Source: Pseudoalteromonas ulvae UL12
GTDB taxonomy: Bacteria; Pseudomonadota; Gammaproteobacteria; Enterobacterales; Alteromonadaceae
Assembly (NCBI RefSeq): GCF_014925405.1
Contig: NZ_AQHJ01000018.1
Span: 1-49,871 of the forward strand
Direction: 5' to 3'
DNA length: 49,871 nucleotides
Shown: positions 41,794-49,871 of the stretch, piece after piece
Numbering within the stretch: the stretch's first letter is position 1
Layout of the letters: each line of letters begins with the position of its first letter
The notes under the pieces: model-generated
Seen by the model: only the letters and a program-made list of their open reading frames with translations
Told to the model about the DNA's origin: nothing
Database searches by the model: none
Program-made: the position numbers and the translations under genes

Positions 41794-42936
41794 GTGTTTC
41801 AAAGTAAGCTACCAGCGCTCGGAACGAGCATTTTCACTCAAATGTCAGCATTGGCAAATCAACATCAAGCGATAAATTTATCACAAGGTTTTCCTGAATT
41901 TGATACCCCTGAGTTTCTAAAAAACCAAGTGGCACTTTATATTGAGCGTGGGTTAAACCAATATTCACCCTCATCCGGTATTGCATCTTTGCAGCAGCAA
42001 ATCGCCGCGCTTATCGCACGTAAATATCGTACACAGCTTAATGGCGAACAAACGGTCACTGTCACTTCAGGTGCAACAGAAGCGTTGTTTGTTGCGATCC
42101 AAACTTTGGTTAGGCCTGGTGATGAAGTGATTATTTTTGATCCAGCCTATGATTCATACCAACCTGCCATTGAGCTTGCTGGCGGCACGTGTAAGCATAT
42201 CCACCTAACTGCTCCTGACTATGCAATTGATTGGCAGGTTGTTGAAGCTGCGGTCAATGATAAAACCCGCGCCATTATTATTAATACTCCGCACAATCCA
42301 ACGGGTAAAGTACTCAAACCACACGATATCACAGCGCTTACAGGTTTGATTGAAAAGCACGACCTTTACCTAATTAGCGATGAAGTTTACGAACATATTA
42401 CCTTTGATGGTGTCACACATTTAAGTGCGTTGATGTACGACGCGTTATTCAAGCGTGCATTTGTGGTGTCTAGCTTTGGCAAAACATTTCACTGTACTGG
42501 TTGGAAAATGGGATATTGTGTTGCGCCGCCTCAGTTAACGGCTGAGTTTAGGAAAATCCATCAGTACGTGACATTCTCAAGCTTTACCCCTGCTCAGCAT
42601 GGTTTAGCTGCAATGCTTGAGCAACAACCTGAGCATGTTGAGCAATTAGCTGGCTTCTATCAGCAAAAACGAGATGTATTAGTTGCGGCATTATCTGCGA
42701 GCCGATTTAAGTTGCTTGCGAGTGAAGGAACATATTTCTTATTGTTAGATTACAGCGATATTTCAGACCTGAATGATGTGGATTTTTGCCATTGGTTGGC
42801 GCAAAAGGTTGGGGTGGCGGCGATTCCACTGAGTGTGTTTTATAAGGCAAAATCAACAGACAAAGTTATTCGCTTATGTTTTGCCAAAAACGATGAGACG
42901 CTTATCGCTGCTGCGGAGAAATTATGTCAACTTTAA
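41794..42936 (+). CDS. mtnE: PLP aminotransferase, methionine/glutamine type (MtnE-like, YbdL family)
   Basis: A 380-residue class I aminotransferase. PLP-binding Lys230 is in SFGKTFHCTGWK, the NPTGK motif at 168-172 and SDEVYEHITFD near 195-205 are typical, and the N-terminus (NLSQGFPEFDTP) is that of the methionine or kynurenine aminotransferase group. YbdL-type enzymes convert 2-keto-4-methylthiobutyrate to methionine, the last salvage step. This fits with mtnBCD across the shared promoter and with the omega-amidase that follows and overlaps by 13 bases. The start is GTG, because an upstream ATG is followed by a stop after three codons. Pathway assignment is by context; the gene symbol follows it. 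Confidence 0.85.
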   Translation: MFQSKLPALGTSIFTQMSALANQHQAINLSQGFPEFDTPEFLKNQVALYIERGLNQYSPSSGIASLQQQIAALIARKYRTQLNGEQTVTVTSGATEALFVAIQTLVRPGDEVIIFDPAYDSYQPAIELAGGTCKHIHLTAPDYAIDWQVVEAAVNDKTRAIIINTPHNPTGKVLKPHDITALTGLIEKHDLYLISDEVYEHITFDGVTHLSALMYDALFKRAFVVSSFGKTFHCTGWKMGYCVAPPQLTAEFRKIHQYVTFSSFTPAQHGLAAMLEQQPEHVEQLAGFYQQKRDVLVAALSASRFKLLASEGTYFLLLDYSDISDLNDVDFCHWLAQKVGVAAIPLSVFYKAKSTDKVIRLCFAKNDETLIAAAEKLCQL

Positions 42937-43703
42937 CTGTTGCGCTTGTGCAAACGGATATTCAGTGGTGCGATCGCGCCGCTAATTTAGCGAAGCTATC
43001 GACACAGCTCCTAGAATGTAAGGATGTGGATCTGATTTTATTGCCAGAGACGTTTGCAACTGGTTTTGCTATTGCCGAGCGACGTATACGAGTTGATGAG
43101 ACTGGCGAAGATGTACTTGTTTGGATGAAAAAGATGTCAGCGACACTCGATGCGGTGATTGCCGGATCAGTGCTCGTTCATCAAGGCAATAAAGCAGCGA
43201 ATCGTTTCTTTTGGGTATGGCCTAATGGTGATGTGCAGTTTTATGATAAACGTCATTTGTTTCGCCTTGGTAACGAGGGCGATTTTGTTGTTGCAGGCAC
43301 AAACAGAACAGTGTTGACAGTCAAAGGGGTACGCATTCTACCACTTGTTTGTTATGACCTGCGCTTTCCTGTGTGGTCACGCAATTGCAATGATTATGAT
43401 GTGCTCGTCAATGTCGCTAATTGGCCAGCAGCCAGGCGGCATATTTGGGATACCCTATTAAAAGCGCGGGCGATGGAAAATCAAGCCTTTGTATTGGGTG
43501 TTAATCGTGTCGGCGAGGATGGTAATGGCGTCGCGCATAATGGCGGTACAGCTGGGTATGATTTTGTTGGTGAGCCTTTGGGGATTGCACCCGATAATCA
43601 GGAGGCTATTTGTAAGCTAACACTTGATTTGCAGGCTTTAGCACAATTTAAAACGTCGTTTCCGGCATTTTTAGATGCTGATGTTTTTTCCATCGAATCA
43701 TAA
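42924..43703 (+). CDS. Omega-amidase of the nitrilase superfamily (YafV/Nit2-like)
   Basis: A 259-residue carbon-nitrogen hydrolase with a complete Glu-Lys-Cys triad: Glu42 (LLPETF), Lys109 (FYDKRHLF) and Cys143 (LVCYDLRFP). Omega-amidases of this type hydrolyse alpha-ketoglutaramate, the product left when glutamine donates its amino group. Removing it pulls the transamination to methionine forward. The 13-base overlap with the aminotransferase gene supports this pairing. It ends 12 bases from the convergent receptor gene. Confidence 0.88.
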   Translation: MSTLTVALVQTDIQWCDRAANLAKLSTQLLECKDVDLILLPETFATGFAIAERRIRVDETGEDVLVWMKKMSATLDAVIAGSVLVHQGNKAANRFFWVWPNGDVQFYDKRHLFRLGNEGDFVVAGTNRTVLTVKGVRILPLVCYDLRFPVWSRNCNDYDVLVNVANWPAARRHIWDTLLKARAMENQAFVLGVNRVGEDGNGVAHNGGTAGYDFVGEPLGIAPDNQEAICKLTLDLQALAQFKTSFPAFLDADVFSIES

Positions 43704-43709
43704 CTGAAC

Positions 43710-43730
43710 GTCGAGCTAAAACAGCTCGAC
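43710..43730. terminator. Hairpin between convergent genes, possible weak terminator
   Basis: A perfect 8-base stem (43710-43717 with 43723-43730) and a five-base loop, overlapping the stop codon of the receptor gene. There is no T run on either side, so it may only slow polymerase or protect RNA ends. Confidence 0.45.
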
Positions 43731-44972
43731 TTCACCGAGTTTTAAGTCTGCTTCTTTTTGGGTGCTTAACTCTATTTTTTGTTGTTTTGCTGGACGTTGT
43801 TTGGTGTCCCAATCCATATCTGAAAAGTCGAACATTTCGAGCTTTTCTTTTAAGCTCTGAGCTAATTTTTGTAAATCATCACTTGAGATTACCTGAATTT
43901 TTGTACTGGATAATGCGTCAGAGTTGAGTTCCATCATTGCGTCAACAGATAACTGTGCTTCGTCAGAAACAGCTTTTTGTTGTGTGACTTGCTGATGAAT
44001 TTGCTCAGATAACGAGTGAATATCGAGCATTGATGCTTCGATATGATCCACTTCGTTTGTGGCTTCTTTTGAGAGGGCCACTGTTTGTTCTGTTTCTTCT
44101 TGTCCTTTGAGCATCAATTGATGCACCGTATCTGTACCTTTTTGAATTTTAGCTATCATGGTGCTGACTTCTTGCGTTGATTTACTGGTGCGTGCGGCTA
44201 AGTTGCGCACTTCATCAGCGACCACGGCAAAACCACGTCCTTGCTCACCAGCGCGTGCAGCTTCAATTGCAGCATTGAGCGCGAGAAGATTGGTTTGCTC
44301 TGCAATAGCATTGATAACTTCAATAATGGAACTGATTTGGTCGCTATCGTGCTTGAGTTCATCTATTTGTTTGCTGGTTTGTTCTATTTGCTCAGCTAAA
44401 TTGAGTAGGCTGGACTGGCTTTTATTGGCATCTTGGCGTGTTTGTTTCACTGATCTGGTTGCTGATCCAACCGCTTGATAAATTTTCTCAAGGTTCTCAT
44501 CGAGGCTACGTGATACCTCAATCATGGCATTCATGGATTCACCGAGCACTTCTCCATGATTATGCTGCATAGTGGCTTTTTGACTCATGGAGGTGTAGGT
44601 ATCCCTAAGTTCATTGGCCATAGGGGAGAGTCTTGCTGAAGATGAATAAATCTCGTTGAGTAAATGGTCCATCAACTCTAGCCAATTATTGATATCAACG
44701 CATTCTTTAGGGGGTAATTGACCTGTATCTTGGTAGCGAAATTTTAAATTAATTTTTTCTGGATTGTTCACTGCATTGGCAAAGTTAAATAGATATTGTT
44801 CTTTAAAAGAGGGATGTGTTTTTAGGTAGAAATATAAGGCTGCAATAATAGCTATGTCAGCACAAATAATAAGAATTGTCAGTATTGTGTTTACTTCGAA
44901 ATAAGATAAACAAGCTAAGTGAATTATGGAAAGGGATGATAACGAGAGTAAAGTGATTTTTGAAGCCTGCAT
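43716..44972 (-). CDS. Methyl-accepting chemotaxis protein without a periplasmic sensor domain
   Basis: A 418-residue receptor. Two membrane helices lie close together (about 7-25 and 28-50) with almost no periplasmic loop, so no ligand domain is outside the cell. The cytoplasmic part has a MCP signalling domain with the conserved hairpin tip ([20 protein letters not shown], followed by [10 protein letters not shown]). The hairpin binds CheW/CheV and CheA, both coupling types being encoded in this window. It may sense a membrane or cytoplasmic signal, or work with another protein. No CheR/CheB docking pentapeptide is seen at the C-terminus. Confidence 0.9.
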   Translation of the reverse strand: MQASKITLLSLSSLSIIHLACLSYFEVNTILTILIICADIAIIAALYFYLKTHPSFKEQYLFNFANAVNNPEKINLKFRYQDTGQLPPKECVDINNWLELMDHLLNEIYSSSARLSPMANELRDTYTSMSQKATMQHNHGEVLGESMNAMIEVSRSLDENLEKIYQAVGSATRSVKQTRQDANKSQSSLLNLAEQIEQTSKQIDELKHDSDQISSIIEVINAIAEQTNLLALNAAIEAARAGEQGRGFAVVADEVRNLAARTSKSTQEVSTMIAKIQKGTDTVHQLMLKGQEETEQTVALSKEATNEVDHIEASMLDIHSLSEQIHQQVTQQKAVSDEAQLSVDAMMELNSDALSSTKIQVISSDDLQKLAQSLKEKLEMFDFSDMDWDTKQRPAKQQKIELSTQKEADLKLGEVELF

Positions 44973-45037
44973 AATGTCATAATTGATTTAATTAACAATA
45001 CAGTAGGTATAGTTCAAAAATAGAAAAATCACGAACC

Positions 45038-45065
45038 AAAAAAAACGCCTGACTAGGTCAGGCGT
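45038..45065 (-). terminator. Terminator of rho
   Basis: ACGCCTGAC-TAG-GTCAGGCGT (45045-45065) lies just after the rho stop in leftward reading, followed by eight T on the minus strand. The + strand side also has a T run at 45069-45074, so it may act both ways. Confidence 0.9.
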
Positions 45066-45087
45066 GAGTTTTTTATGTTTTTGATGC

Positions 45088-46347
45088 TTACTTGCGCTTC
45101 ATTGAATCAAAGAACTCATCGTTGGTTTTGCTCATCGATAATTTATCGATTAAAAACTCCATCGCATCAATCTCAGTCATCTCATGAACAATCTTACGCA
45201 GAATCCACATTTTTTGTAATTCATCTGCTTTAGTAAGTAATTCTTCACGGCGTGTGCCTGAGCGATTAAAGTCAATCGCAGGGAAAACGCGTTTTTCTGC
45301 AATTTTACGGTTTAAGTGGAGTTCCATATTACCGGTACCTTTAAACTCTTCATAGATAACTTCATCCATTTTAGAGCCGGTATCGATTAGAGCGGTGGCA
45401 ATAATTGTTAAGCTGCCGCCTTCTTCTACGTTACGCGCTGCACCAAAGAAACGCTTTGGTTTGTGAAGTGCATTCGCATCAACACCACCAGTTAGAACTT
45501 TACCTGAAGAAGGAATAACGGTGTTATAGGCGCGTGCCAAACGAGTAATCGAATCTAAAAGAATAATGACGTCTTTTTTATGTTCAACTAAACGTTTTGC
45601 TTTTTCGATGACCATCTCGGCAACCTGAACGTGACGGCTGGCTGGTTCATCGAAGGTAGAAGCAACCACTTCACCTTTAACAAGGCGCTGCATTTCGGTA
45701 ACTTCTTCTGGACGTTCGTCGATCAGAAGTACCATTAGCTCGCACTCAGGATAGTTATGAGTGATTGATTGCGCGATATTTTGTAATAACATCGTTTTAC
45801 CGGCTTTTGGCGGCGCAACTAATAAGCCACGCTGTCCTCGTCCGATAGGTGAGGCAAGATCTAATACTCGTGCCGTGATGTCTTCAGTACTACCATTTCC
45901 ACGCTCCATGCGTAAACGCTCATTGGCATGAAGAGGGGTTAAATTTTCAAAAAGGATTTTAGTACGAGAGCTTTCAGGACGGTCAAAGTTAACTTCATTC
46001 ACTTTTAGTAAAGCAAAATAACGTTCGCCTTCCTTAGGTGGGCGAATCAAACCAGATATCGAGTCACCGGTACGTAAACTAAAGCGGCGAATTTGGCTTG
46101 GTGAGACATATATGTCATCAGGACCTGCTAGGTAAGACGCTTCAGATGATCTTAAAAAGCCAAAACCATCTTGAAGGATTTCGAGTACTCCGCCGCCAAA
46201 AATATTCTCACCGCTTTTAGCGTGAGACTTTAAAATGGCAAAAATAATATCTTGTTTTCTTAAGCGGGCTACGTTTTCAAGTCCCATGGACTCGGCTAGC
46301 TTTACAAGCTCATTGATAGGCTTGTCTTTTAATTCGCGTAAATGCAT
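45088..46347 (-). CDS. rho: Transcription termination factor Rho
   Basis: Rho is a hexameric RNA helicase that ends transcription at unstructured C-rich RNA. With the ATG at 46347 it is 419 residues, identical in length to E. coli Rho and similar throughout. An N-terminal RNA-binding OSB domain ([15 protein letters not shown]) comes first, then the P-loop [12 protein letters not shown] near 174-187, an [13 protein letters not shown] segment, and the secondary RNA-binding loops [15 protein letters not shown] 11 codons earlier is not needed. It lies downstream of trxA on the same strand, as in E. coli, but a terminator separates them, so it has its own promoter in the 167-base gap. Confidence 0.98.
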   Translation of the reverse strand: MHLRELKDKPINELVKLAESMGLENVARLRKQDIIFAILKSHAKSGENIFGGGVLEILQDGFGFLRSSEASYLAGPDDIYVSPSQIRRFSLRTGDSISGLIRPPKEGERYFALLKVNEVNFDRPESSRTKILFENLTPLHANERLRMERGNGSTEDITARVLDLASPIGRGQRGLLVAPPKAGKTMLLQNIAQSITHNYPECELMVLLIDERPEEVTEMQRLVKGEVVASTFDEPASRHVQVAEMVIEKAKRLVEHKKDVIILLDSITRLARAYNTVIPSSGKVLTGGVDANALHKPKRFFGAARNVEEGGSLTIIATALIDTGSKMDEVIYEEFKGTGNMELHLNRKIAEKRVFPAIDFNRSGTRREELLTKADELQKMWILRKIVHEMTEIDAMEFLIDKLSMSKTNDEFFDSMKRK

Positions 46348-46482
46348 ATTGGTGGGTTCTTTACTGTTTAAAATGCTCAAACTTAATTTGAGTTGCGGTA
46401 TTTTGAAATTAACTAAGGGATGTATCTTTGGCTTAATAAGCTAGCAGCTATTTTTTAGTGCGTCCAGCTCTTATAAAAATAA

Positions 46483-46509
46483 AATAAAAAAAAAGGGCAG
46501 AGCCCTTTT
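46483..46509 (-). terminator. Terminator of trxA
   Basis: An 8-base stem (46491-46498 with 46502-46509) and a three-base loop lie directly after the trxA stop in leftward reading. A long T run follows on the minus strand. Confidence 0.9.
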
Positions 46510-46514
46510 CTTAT

Positions 46515-46841
46515 TTAGATGTTATTTTCTAAAAATTCAACAAGTTGAGTTTTAGAGAGTGCACCTACTTTTGTCGCAGCTACTTGGCCATCTTTGAAAA
46601 GCAACAAAGTTGGAATGCCACGAATACCAAATTTAGGCGGAGTGCCTGAGTTTTGGTCGATGTTTAATTTACCAATAACTACACGATCAGCAAACTCACC
46701 TGCCACATCATCTAAGATAGGGGCGATCATTTTACAAGGACCACACCACTCAGCCCAGAAATCAACTAGGACTGGTTTTTCAGACTTAAGTACGTCTGCT
46801 TCGAAACTATCATCAGTTAATTGGATTATTTTGTCGCTCAT
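46515..46841 (-). CDS. trxA: Thioredoxin 1
   Basis: Thioredoxin reduces disulfides in ribonucleotide reductase, methionine sulfoxide reductase and other targets, using electrons from thioredoxin reductase. The 108-residue form from the ATG at 46841 (GGAG upstream) has WCGPC at 32-36 and the cis-Pro loop [11 protein letters not shown]. Two in-frame ATGs up to five codons earlier have no better site. It is divergent from rhlB, the same arrangement as in E. coli. Confidence 0.97.
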   Translation of the reverse strand: MSDKIIQLTDDSFEADVLKSEKPVLVDFWAEWCGPCKMIAPILDDVAGEFADRVVIGKLNIDQNSGTPPKFGIRGIPTLLLFKDGQVAATKVGALSKTQLVEFLENNI

Positions 46842-46933
46842 TGAGCTCTCCATCATATATTAGCAAATTTATTTAATGTGTATTTAAACACTCTTGTTTC
46901 TTATTGCAAGCTTAAGCGTTATGCTTTATCGCT

Positions 46934-48199
46934 ATGAATAATACACATCTATCAGAAAAAAAGTTTGCGGACTTTGATCTTGCACCAGAAGTTGTTTCTG
47001 GCCTGACTAAAAATGGCTTTGAATTTTGTACGCCAATTCAAGCCCAGTGCTTACCTTTTGCTATCGAAAAACGCGATATTGCAGGGCAAGCTCAGACAGG
47101 AACAGGGAAGACACTCGCGTTTTTAACCGCGACATGTCATCACCTTTTGCAAAACAAAAAAGCCCAAAGCAAACACCCAAGAGCCCTGATCATGGCTCCC
47201 ACAAGGGAGTTAGCTGTTCAGATCCACAAAGATGCTAAAATTTTAGCGCCGCACTGTAATCTTAACTTAGGTTTAGTATATGGTGGCGAGGAATATGAAA
47301 AACAACTAGCACAGCTCGAAAAAGGTGTAGATATTTTAATTGGCACTACGGGTCGTCTGATCGATTTATACAAACAAGGCGCTTACAGCCTGAACGAAAT
47401 CGAAGTTGTGGTCTTAGATGAAGCCGATCGAATGTTTGATTTGGGCTTTATTAAAGACATTCGTTATTTATTTAGACGTATGCCAGATGCATCACAGAGG
47501 TTAAATTTATTATTCTCGGCAACGTTATCGTATCGTGTTCAAGAGTTGGCCTTCGAACACATGACAAATCCAATTCATGTGCAAGTAGAACCAAGTCAAA
47601 AAACCGGTAAACGAATTGTGGAAGAGTTATTCCATACTGCTCAAACCGATAAAATTCCGTTACTGCTTACATTAATAGAAGAAGAATGGCCAGACAAAGC
47701 GATTGTGTTTTCTAATACAAAGCATATGTGCGAAACGGTATATGCATGGCTTAAAGCGGCAGATCATCGTGTTGGATTATTAACGGGCGATGTAAATCAG
47801 AAAAAACGAATTTCGATTTTAGAGCAATTTACTGCAGGTAATTTGGACTTTCTGGTTGCCACAGATGTTGCGGCGCGCGGTCTTCATATTCCGGCGGTTA
47901 GTCATGTCTTTAATTTTGATTTACCAGATGACTGTGAAGATTACGTTCACCGAATCGGCAGAACAGGGCGTGCAGGCGCATCAGGTAAAGCAATTAGCTT
48001 TGCGTGTGAGCAATATGCATATAATCTTGACCCTATTGAGGAATATGTGGAGCATGCTATTCCACTGTCACATTATGACAAAACAGCCTTAATAGATGAT
48101 ATACCCGCACCTAGGATCCAACGAAAGCGCGCGCCACAATCGCAAAACTCTCGTTCAGGTGGCAATAGACCCCATAACGCTCGACATAGAGCGAGATAG
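46934..48199 (+). CDS. rhlB: ATP-dependent RNA helicase RhlB
   Basis: RhlB is the DEAD-box helicase of the RNA degradosome. It unwinds structured mRNA for PNPase through contact with RNase E. It has 421 residues, equal to E. coli. The Q motif is near 33-40, motif I AQTGTGKT at 53-60, DEAD at 162-165, SAT in LFSATLSYR and motif [12 protein letters not shown]. The tail after residue 395 is Arg-rich ([11 protein letters not shown]...), as expected for RNA binding. gppA follows after 14 bases. Confidence 0.96.
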   Translation: MNNTHLSEKKFADFDLAPEVVSGLTKNGFEFCTPIQAQCLPFAIEKRDIAGQAQTGTGKTLAFLTATCHHLLQNKKAQSKHPRALIMAPTRELAVQIHKDAKILAPHCNLNLGLVYGGEEYEKQLAQLEKGVDILIGTTGRLIDLYKQGAYSLNEIEVVVLDEADRMFDLGFIKDIRYLFRRMPDASQRLNLLFSATLSYRVQELAFEHMTNPIHVQVEPSQKTGKRIVEELFHTAQTDKIPLLLTLIEEEWPDKAIVFSNTKHMCETVYAWLKAADHRVGLLTGDVNQKKRISILEQFTAGNLDFLVATDVAARGLHIPAVSHVFNFDLPDDCEDYVHRIGRTGRAGASGKAISFACEQYAYNLDPIEEYVEHAIPLSHYDKTALIDDIPAPRIQRKRAPQSQNSRSGGNRPHNARHRAR

Positions 48200-48213
48200 T
48201 ACAAGAGGTAGAA

Positions 48214-49719
48214 ATGACCGGTGCTCAATTTCAACAGCATCAAAATGTGTATGCTGTAATTGATTTAGGTTCAAATAGTTTTCACATGCTGATTGCAAAA
48301 TCAGTGGCCGGGAGTTTACAGACCATTGGGCGGTTAAAGCGTAAAGTGCGTTTAGCCGCAGGTCTTGATAGTGATAATGTTCTCAGTATTGCAGCTATGC
48401 AACGAGGTTGGGAGTGTTTGTCACTATTTGCTGAGCGATTACAAGATATCCCAGCAACCAATATTACTATAGTGGCAACAGCCACTTTGCGCTTAGCAAC
48501 TAATGCTGATCAGTTTATTGAGCAAGCAGAAAAAATCCTCAATCATAAAATCAATATTATAAGTGGTGAAACTGAAGCGAAGACCATTTATAAAGGTGTC
48601 GCTTACACGTCGGCAGCGATCGGCAAGCAATTAGTTATTGATATTGGTGGAGCCAGCACAGAAGTTGTCATAGGTGATGGTTTCACGCCATTGCATTATA
48701 AGAGCCTCAATATGGGGTGCGTCACTTATTTGGAGCGCTACTTTAAAGATGGCGAGCTAACCCACCAAAATTTCAACGACGCAATTAAAGCTGCACATTT
48801 AGTTATTGCTAAAATCTCGCAGCAATATAAAGAAACTGGTTGGCTAAGTGTCTCAGGTGCATCTGGAACCGTGCAGGCTATTCAGGAAATCATGATTGCT
48901 CAAAGGCAAGATGATCTGCTAACACTGGATAAACTAAATGCGATCAAGCATCAAGCAGTACTCTATAAAAATATTCATAAGTTAGAGCTACCGGGGTTAT
49001 TAGAAGAGCGTCGGTTGGTTTTTGCTTCAGGACTTGCAATTTTGATAGCTTTATTCGAAGCGCTTGAAATTGAAACGATGGGATTAGCCGGAGGTGCACT
49101 TCGTGAAGGTGTACTATATAGCATGATTCCAGAGCTGCAAAATCATGATATACGTCAGAGAACAATTGATAGCTTTATTGAGCGTTATCATGTCGATCAA
49201 GTTCAAGGGCACAGAGTTGCAGAATTAACACGAACTCTTGCTTTGCAAGTTGAAACAAGCTGGGAGATAGAAGAACACGAAGGTGTGTCTTTGCTTTATG
49301 CTGCAGCTCAACTACATGAAGTCGGATTACTGATAGAGTACAAACAGTATCAAAAGCATACTAGCTACATTATTAGAAATACCGATATGCCCGGTTATAG
49401 TCAGACTCAACATAAAATCATCGGACAGTTGGTTAAGCAGCACCGTGCAGATATAGAGCGAAAATCATTACAGACATTTGGTAATCAGGACGAATTTGTA
49501 ATGCGTATTTTAAGAATACTGCGTTTAGCGGTAATTTTAACAATGCGAAGAAAAAATGACGTATTACCTGATATCACACTACACGCTGAGCAAGATAAAT
49601 TAGTACTAAGTTTACCTAGCCACTGGTTATCACAGCACCCACTGATGCAAACAGAGTTAGAACAAGAAGTTCAATACCAGAAAAAAGCAGGGTGGGAACT
49701 GGTTTTATTCCAAAGCTAA
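48214..49719 (+). CDS. gppA: Guanosine pentaphosphatase/exopolyphosphatase GppA
   Basis: GppA converts pppGpp to ppGpp and also degrades polyphosphate from the end, linking it to the stringent response. The 501-residue protein has the sugar-kinase-like ATPase signature VIDLGSNSFHM (15-25), the catalytic acid Glu121 in GETEAKTIYKG, and DIGGASTEVVI (143-153). An HD-like C-terminal domain (around 315-440) contains YAAAQLHEVG. It follows rhlB, an order shared with E. coli, and is the last protein gene of the window. Confidence 0.95.
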   Translation: MTGAQFQQHQNVYAVIDLGSNSFHMLIAKSVAGSLQTIGRLKRKVRLAAGLDSDNVLSIAAMQRGWECLSLFAERLQDIPATNITIVATATLRLATNADQFIEQAEKILNHKINIISGETEAKTIYKGVAYTSAAIGKQLVIDIGGASTEVVIGDGFTPLHYKSLNMGCVTYLERYFKDGELTHQNFNDAIKAAHLVIAKISQQYKETGWLSVSGASGTVQAIQEIMIAQRQDDLLTLDKLNAIKHQAVLYKNIHKLELPGLLEERRLVFASGLAILIALFEALEIETMGLAGGALREGVLYSMIPELQNHDIRQRTIDSFIERYHVDQVQGHRVAELTRTLALQVETSWEIEEHEGVSLLYAAAQLHEVGLLIEYKQYQKHTSYIIRNTDMPGYSQTQHKIIGQLVKQHRADIERKSLQTFGNQDEFVMRILRILRLAVILTMRRKNDVLPDITLHAEQDKLVLSLPSHWLSQHPLMQTELEQEVQYQKKAGWELVLFQS

Positions 49720-49730
49720 ACCATTTACAT

Positions 49731-49774
49731 GTACGAAACACATCATAAAAGTACTCTTTTTGAGCGTTTCGTAC
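49731..49774. repeat. 9-base inverted repeat with nested hairpin after gppA
   Basis: GTACGAAAC (49731-49739) and its complement (49766-49774) enclose a second short stem (AAAAG/CTTTT). The structure lies between the gppA stop and the stable-RNA promoter. It lacks a terminal T run, so it is either a gppA transcript end structure or a site linked to the promoter. Confidence 0.4.
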
Positions 49775-49822
49775 TAATTTCGCCCTAAAACGATCTTTTT
49801 TGCATTTTTCTTAAAATAACCC

Positions 49823-49850
49823 TTGCCAAAAAAGTTCGCCGCTCTATAAT
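49823..49850 (+). promoter_or_regulatory. Strong stable-RNA (rRNA operon P1-like) promoter
   Basis: TTGCCA (49823-49828) and a perfect TATAAT (49845-49850) with a 16-base spacer are preceded by an A/T-rich UP-element-like stretch. They are followed by GCGACCCCACTGAGACGG, a GC-rich discriminator very similar to that of E. coli rrn P1 promoters (GCGCCACCACTGACACGG). The product should start just beyond the window: a 16S rRNA leader or, less likely, a tRNA operon. The GC-rich discriminator predicts negative control by ppGpp. Confidence 0.82.
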
Positions 49851-49871
49851 GCGACCCCACTGAGACGGCAG

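Noticed and set aside
44158..44478. A 106-codon frame antisense to the chemoreceptor gene.
   Set aside because: It mirrors the highly conserved signalling hairpin of the receptor; Ser/Ala/Cys-rich composition is typical of antisense reading.
1..49871. CRISPR arrays, insertion sequences or prophage modules.
   Set aside because: No regularly spaced repeats, transposase, terminal inverted repeats or phage structural genes were seen on either strand.

Overview
The window reads as ordinary chromosome of a marine gammaproteobacterium, most likely Alteromonadales and close to Pseudoalteromonas. This is inferred from gene content and order, not from a search. Two core gene blocks match the order known from Escherichia coli and relatives: lptM-lysA-dapF-DUF484-xerC-yigB-(cheV)-uvrD, facing cyaY and hemC-hemDX-hemY, and rho-trxA facing rhlB-gppA. 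ubiD-fre is a third conserved pair. The base composition is AT-leaning, genes are densely packed, and no insertion sequence, prophage, integrase of a mobile element or CRISPR array was seen.

Layout. Bases 1-50 look like the last bases of a 5S rRNA gene and an rRNA-operon terminator, and the last 50 bases are a textbook stable-RNA promoter, so the window probably spans the gap between two rRNA operons. 79-5367 holds a CheW protein interrupted by a zinc-binding CZB domain, a secreted pyroglutamyl-peptidase-like protein whose catalytic Cys position is Ser, and a leftward uvrD-tmcA-periplasmic binding protein operon with a LexA box in front of uvrD. 7.7-13.3 kb is cheV and the leftward lptM-lysA-dapF-DUF484-xerC-yigB cluster. 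13.4-19.2 kb is a rightward cyaY-esterase-DUF2914-hemC-hemDX-hemY run closed by a terminator. 19.3-26.9 kb has a MASE1/CHASE hybrid kinase, adenosine deaminase, a CBS-pair protein, a secreted hydrolase and ubiD-fre.

27.0-29.3 kb is the least ordinary part: five small leftward genes without recognised names. Three of them form a likely envelope cassette: a secreted six-cysteine mini-protein whose frame is broken by one base in an A8 tract, an exported CxxC protein that looks like a circularly permuted thioredoxin fold, and a membrane-anchored protein. 29.3-33.1 kb is a two-component system of the NtrC class (sigma-54 activator plus membrane kinase) divergent from a secreted protein. The kinase sensor loop and the secreted protein share a proline-rich motif, and the intergenic region carries tandem 14-base repeats and a near-consensus sigma-54 promoter.

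33.1-43.7 kb holds a J-domain protein with an apparent AUU start, then the methionine salvage genes in two groups, mtnK/mtnA and mtnBCD, with an MtnE-type aminotransferase and an omega-amidase. Both groups carry a nearly identical MetJ-type operator. Between them sit a periplasmic-TPR hybrid kinase with Hpt domain and a small Rof-like Rho-binding protein. The right end has a short chemoreceptor, rho, trxA, rhlB and gppA. Together these genes serve lysine and peptidoglycan precursor supply, haem synthesis, chromosome dimer resolution, DNA repair, ubiquinone synthesis, methylthioadenosine recycling, RNA turnover and termination, chemotaxis and signal transduction.
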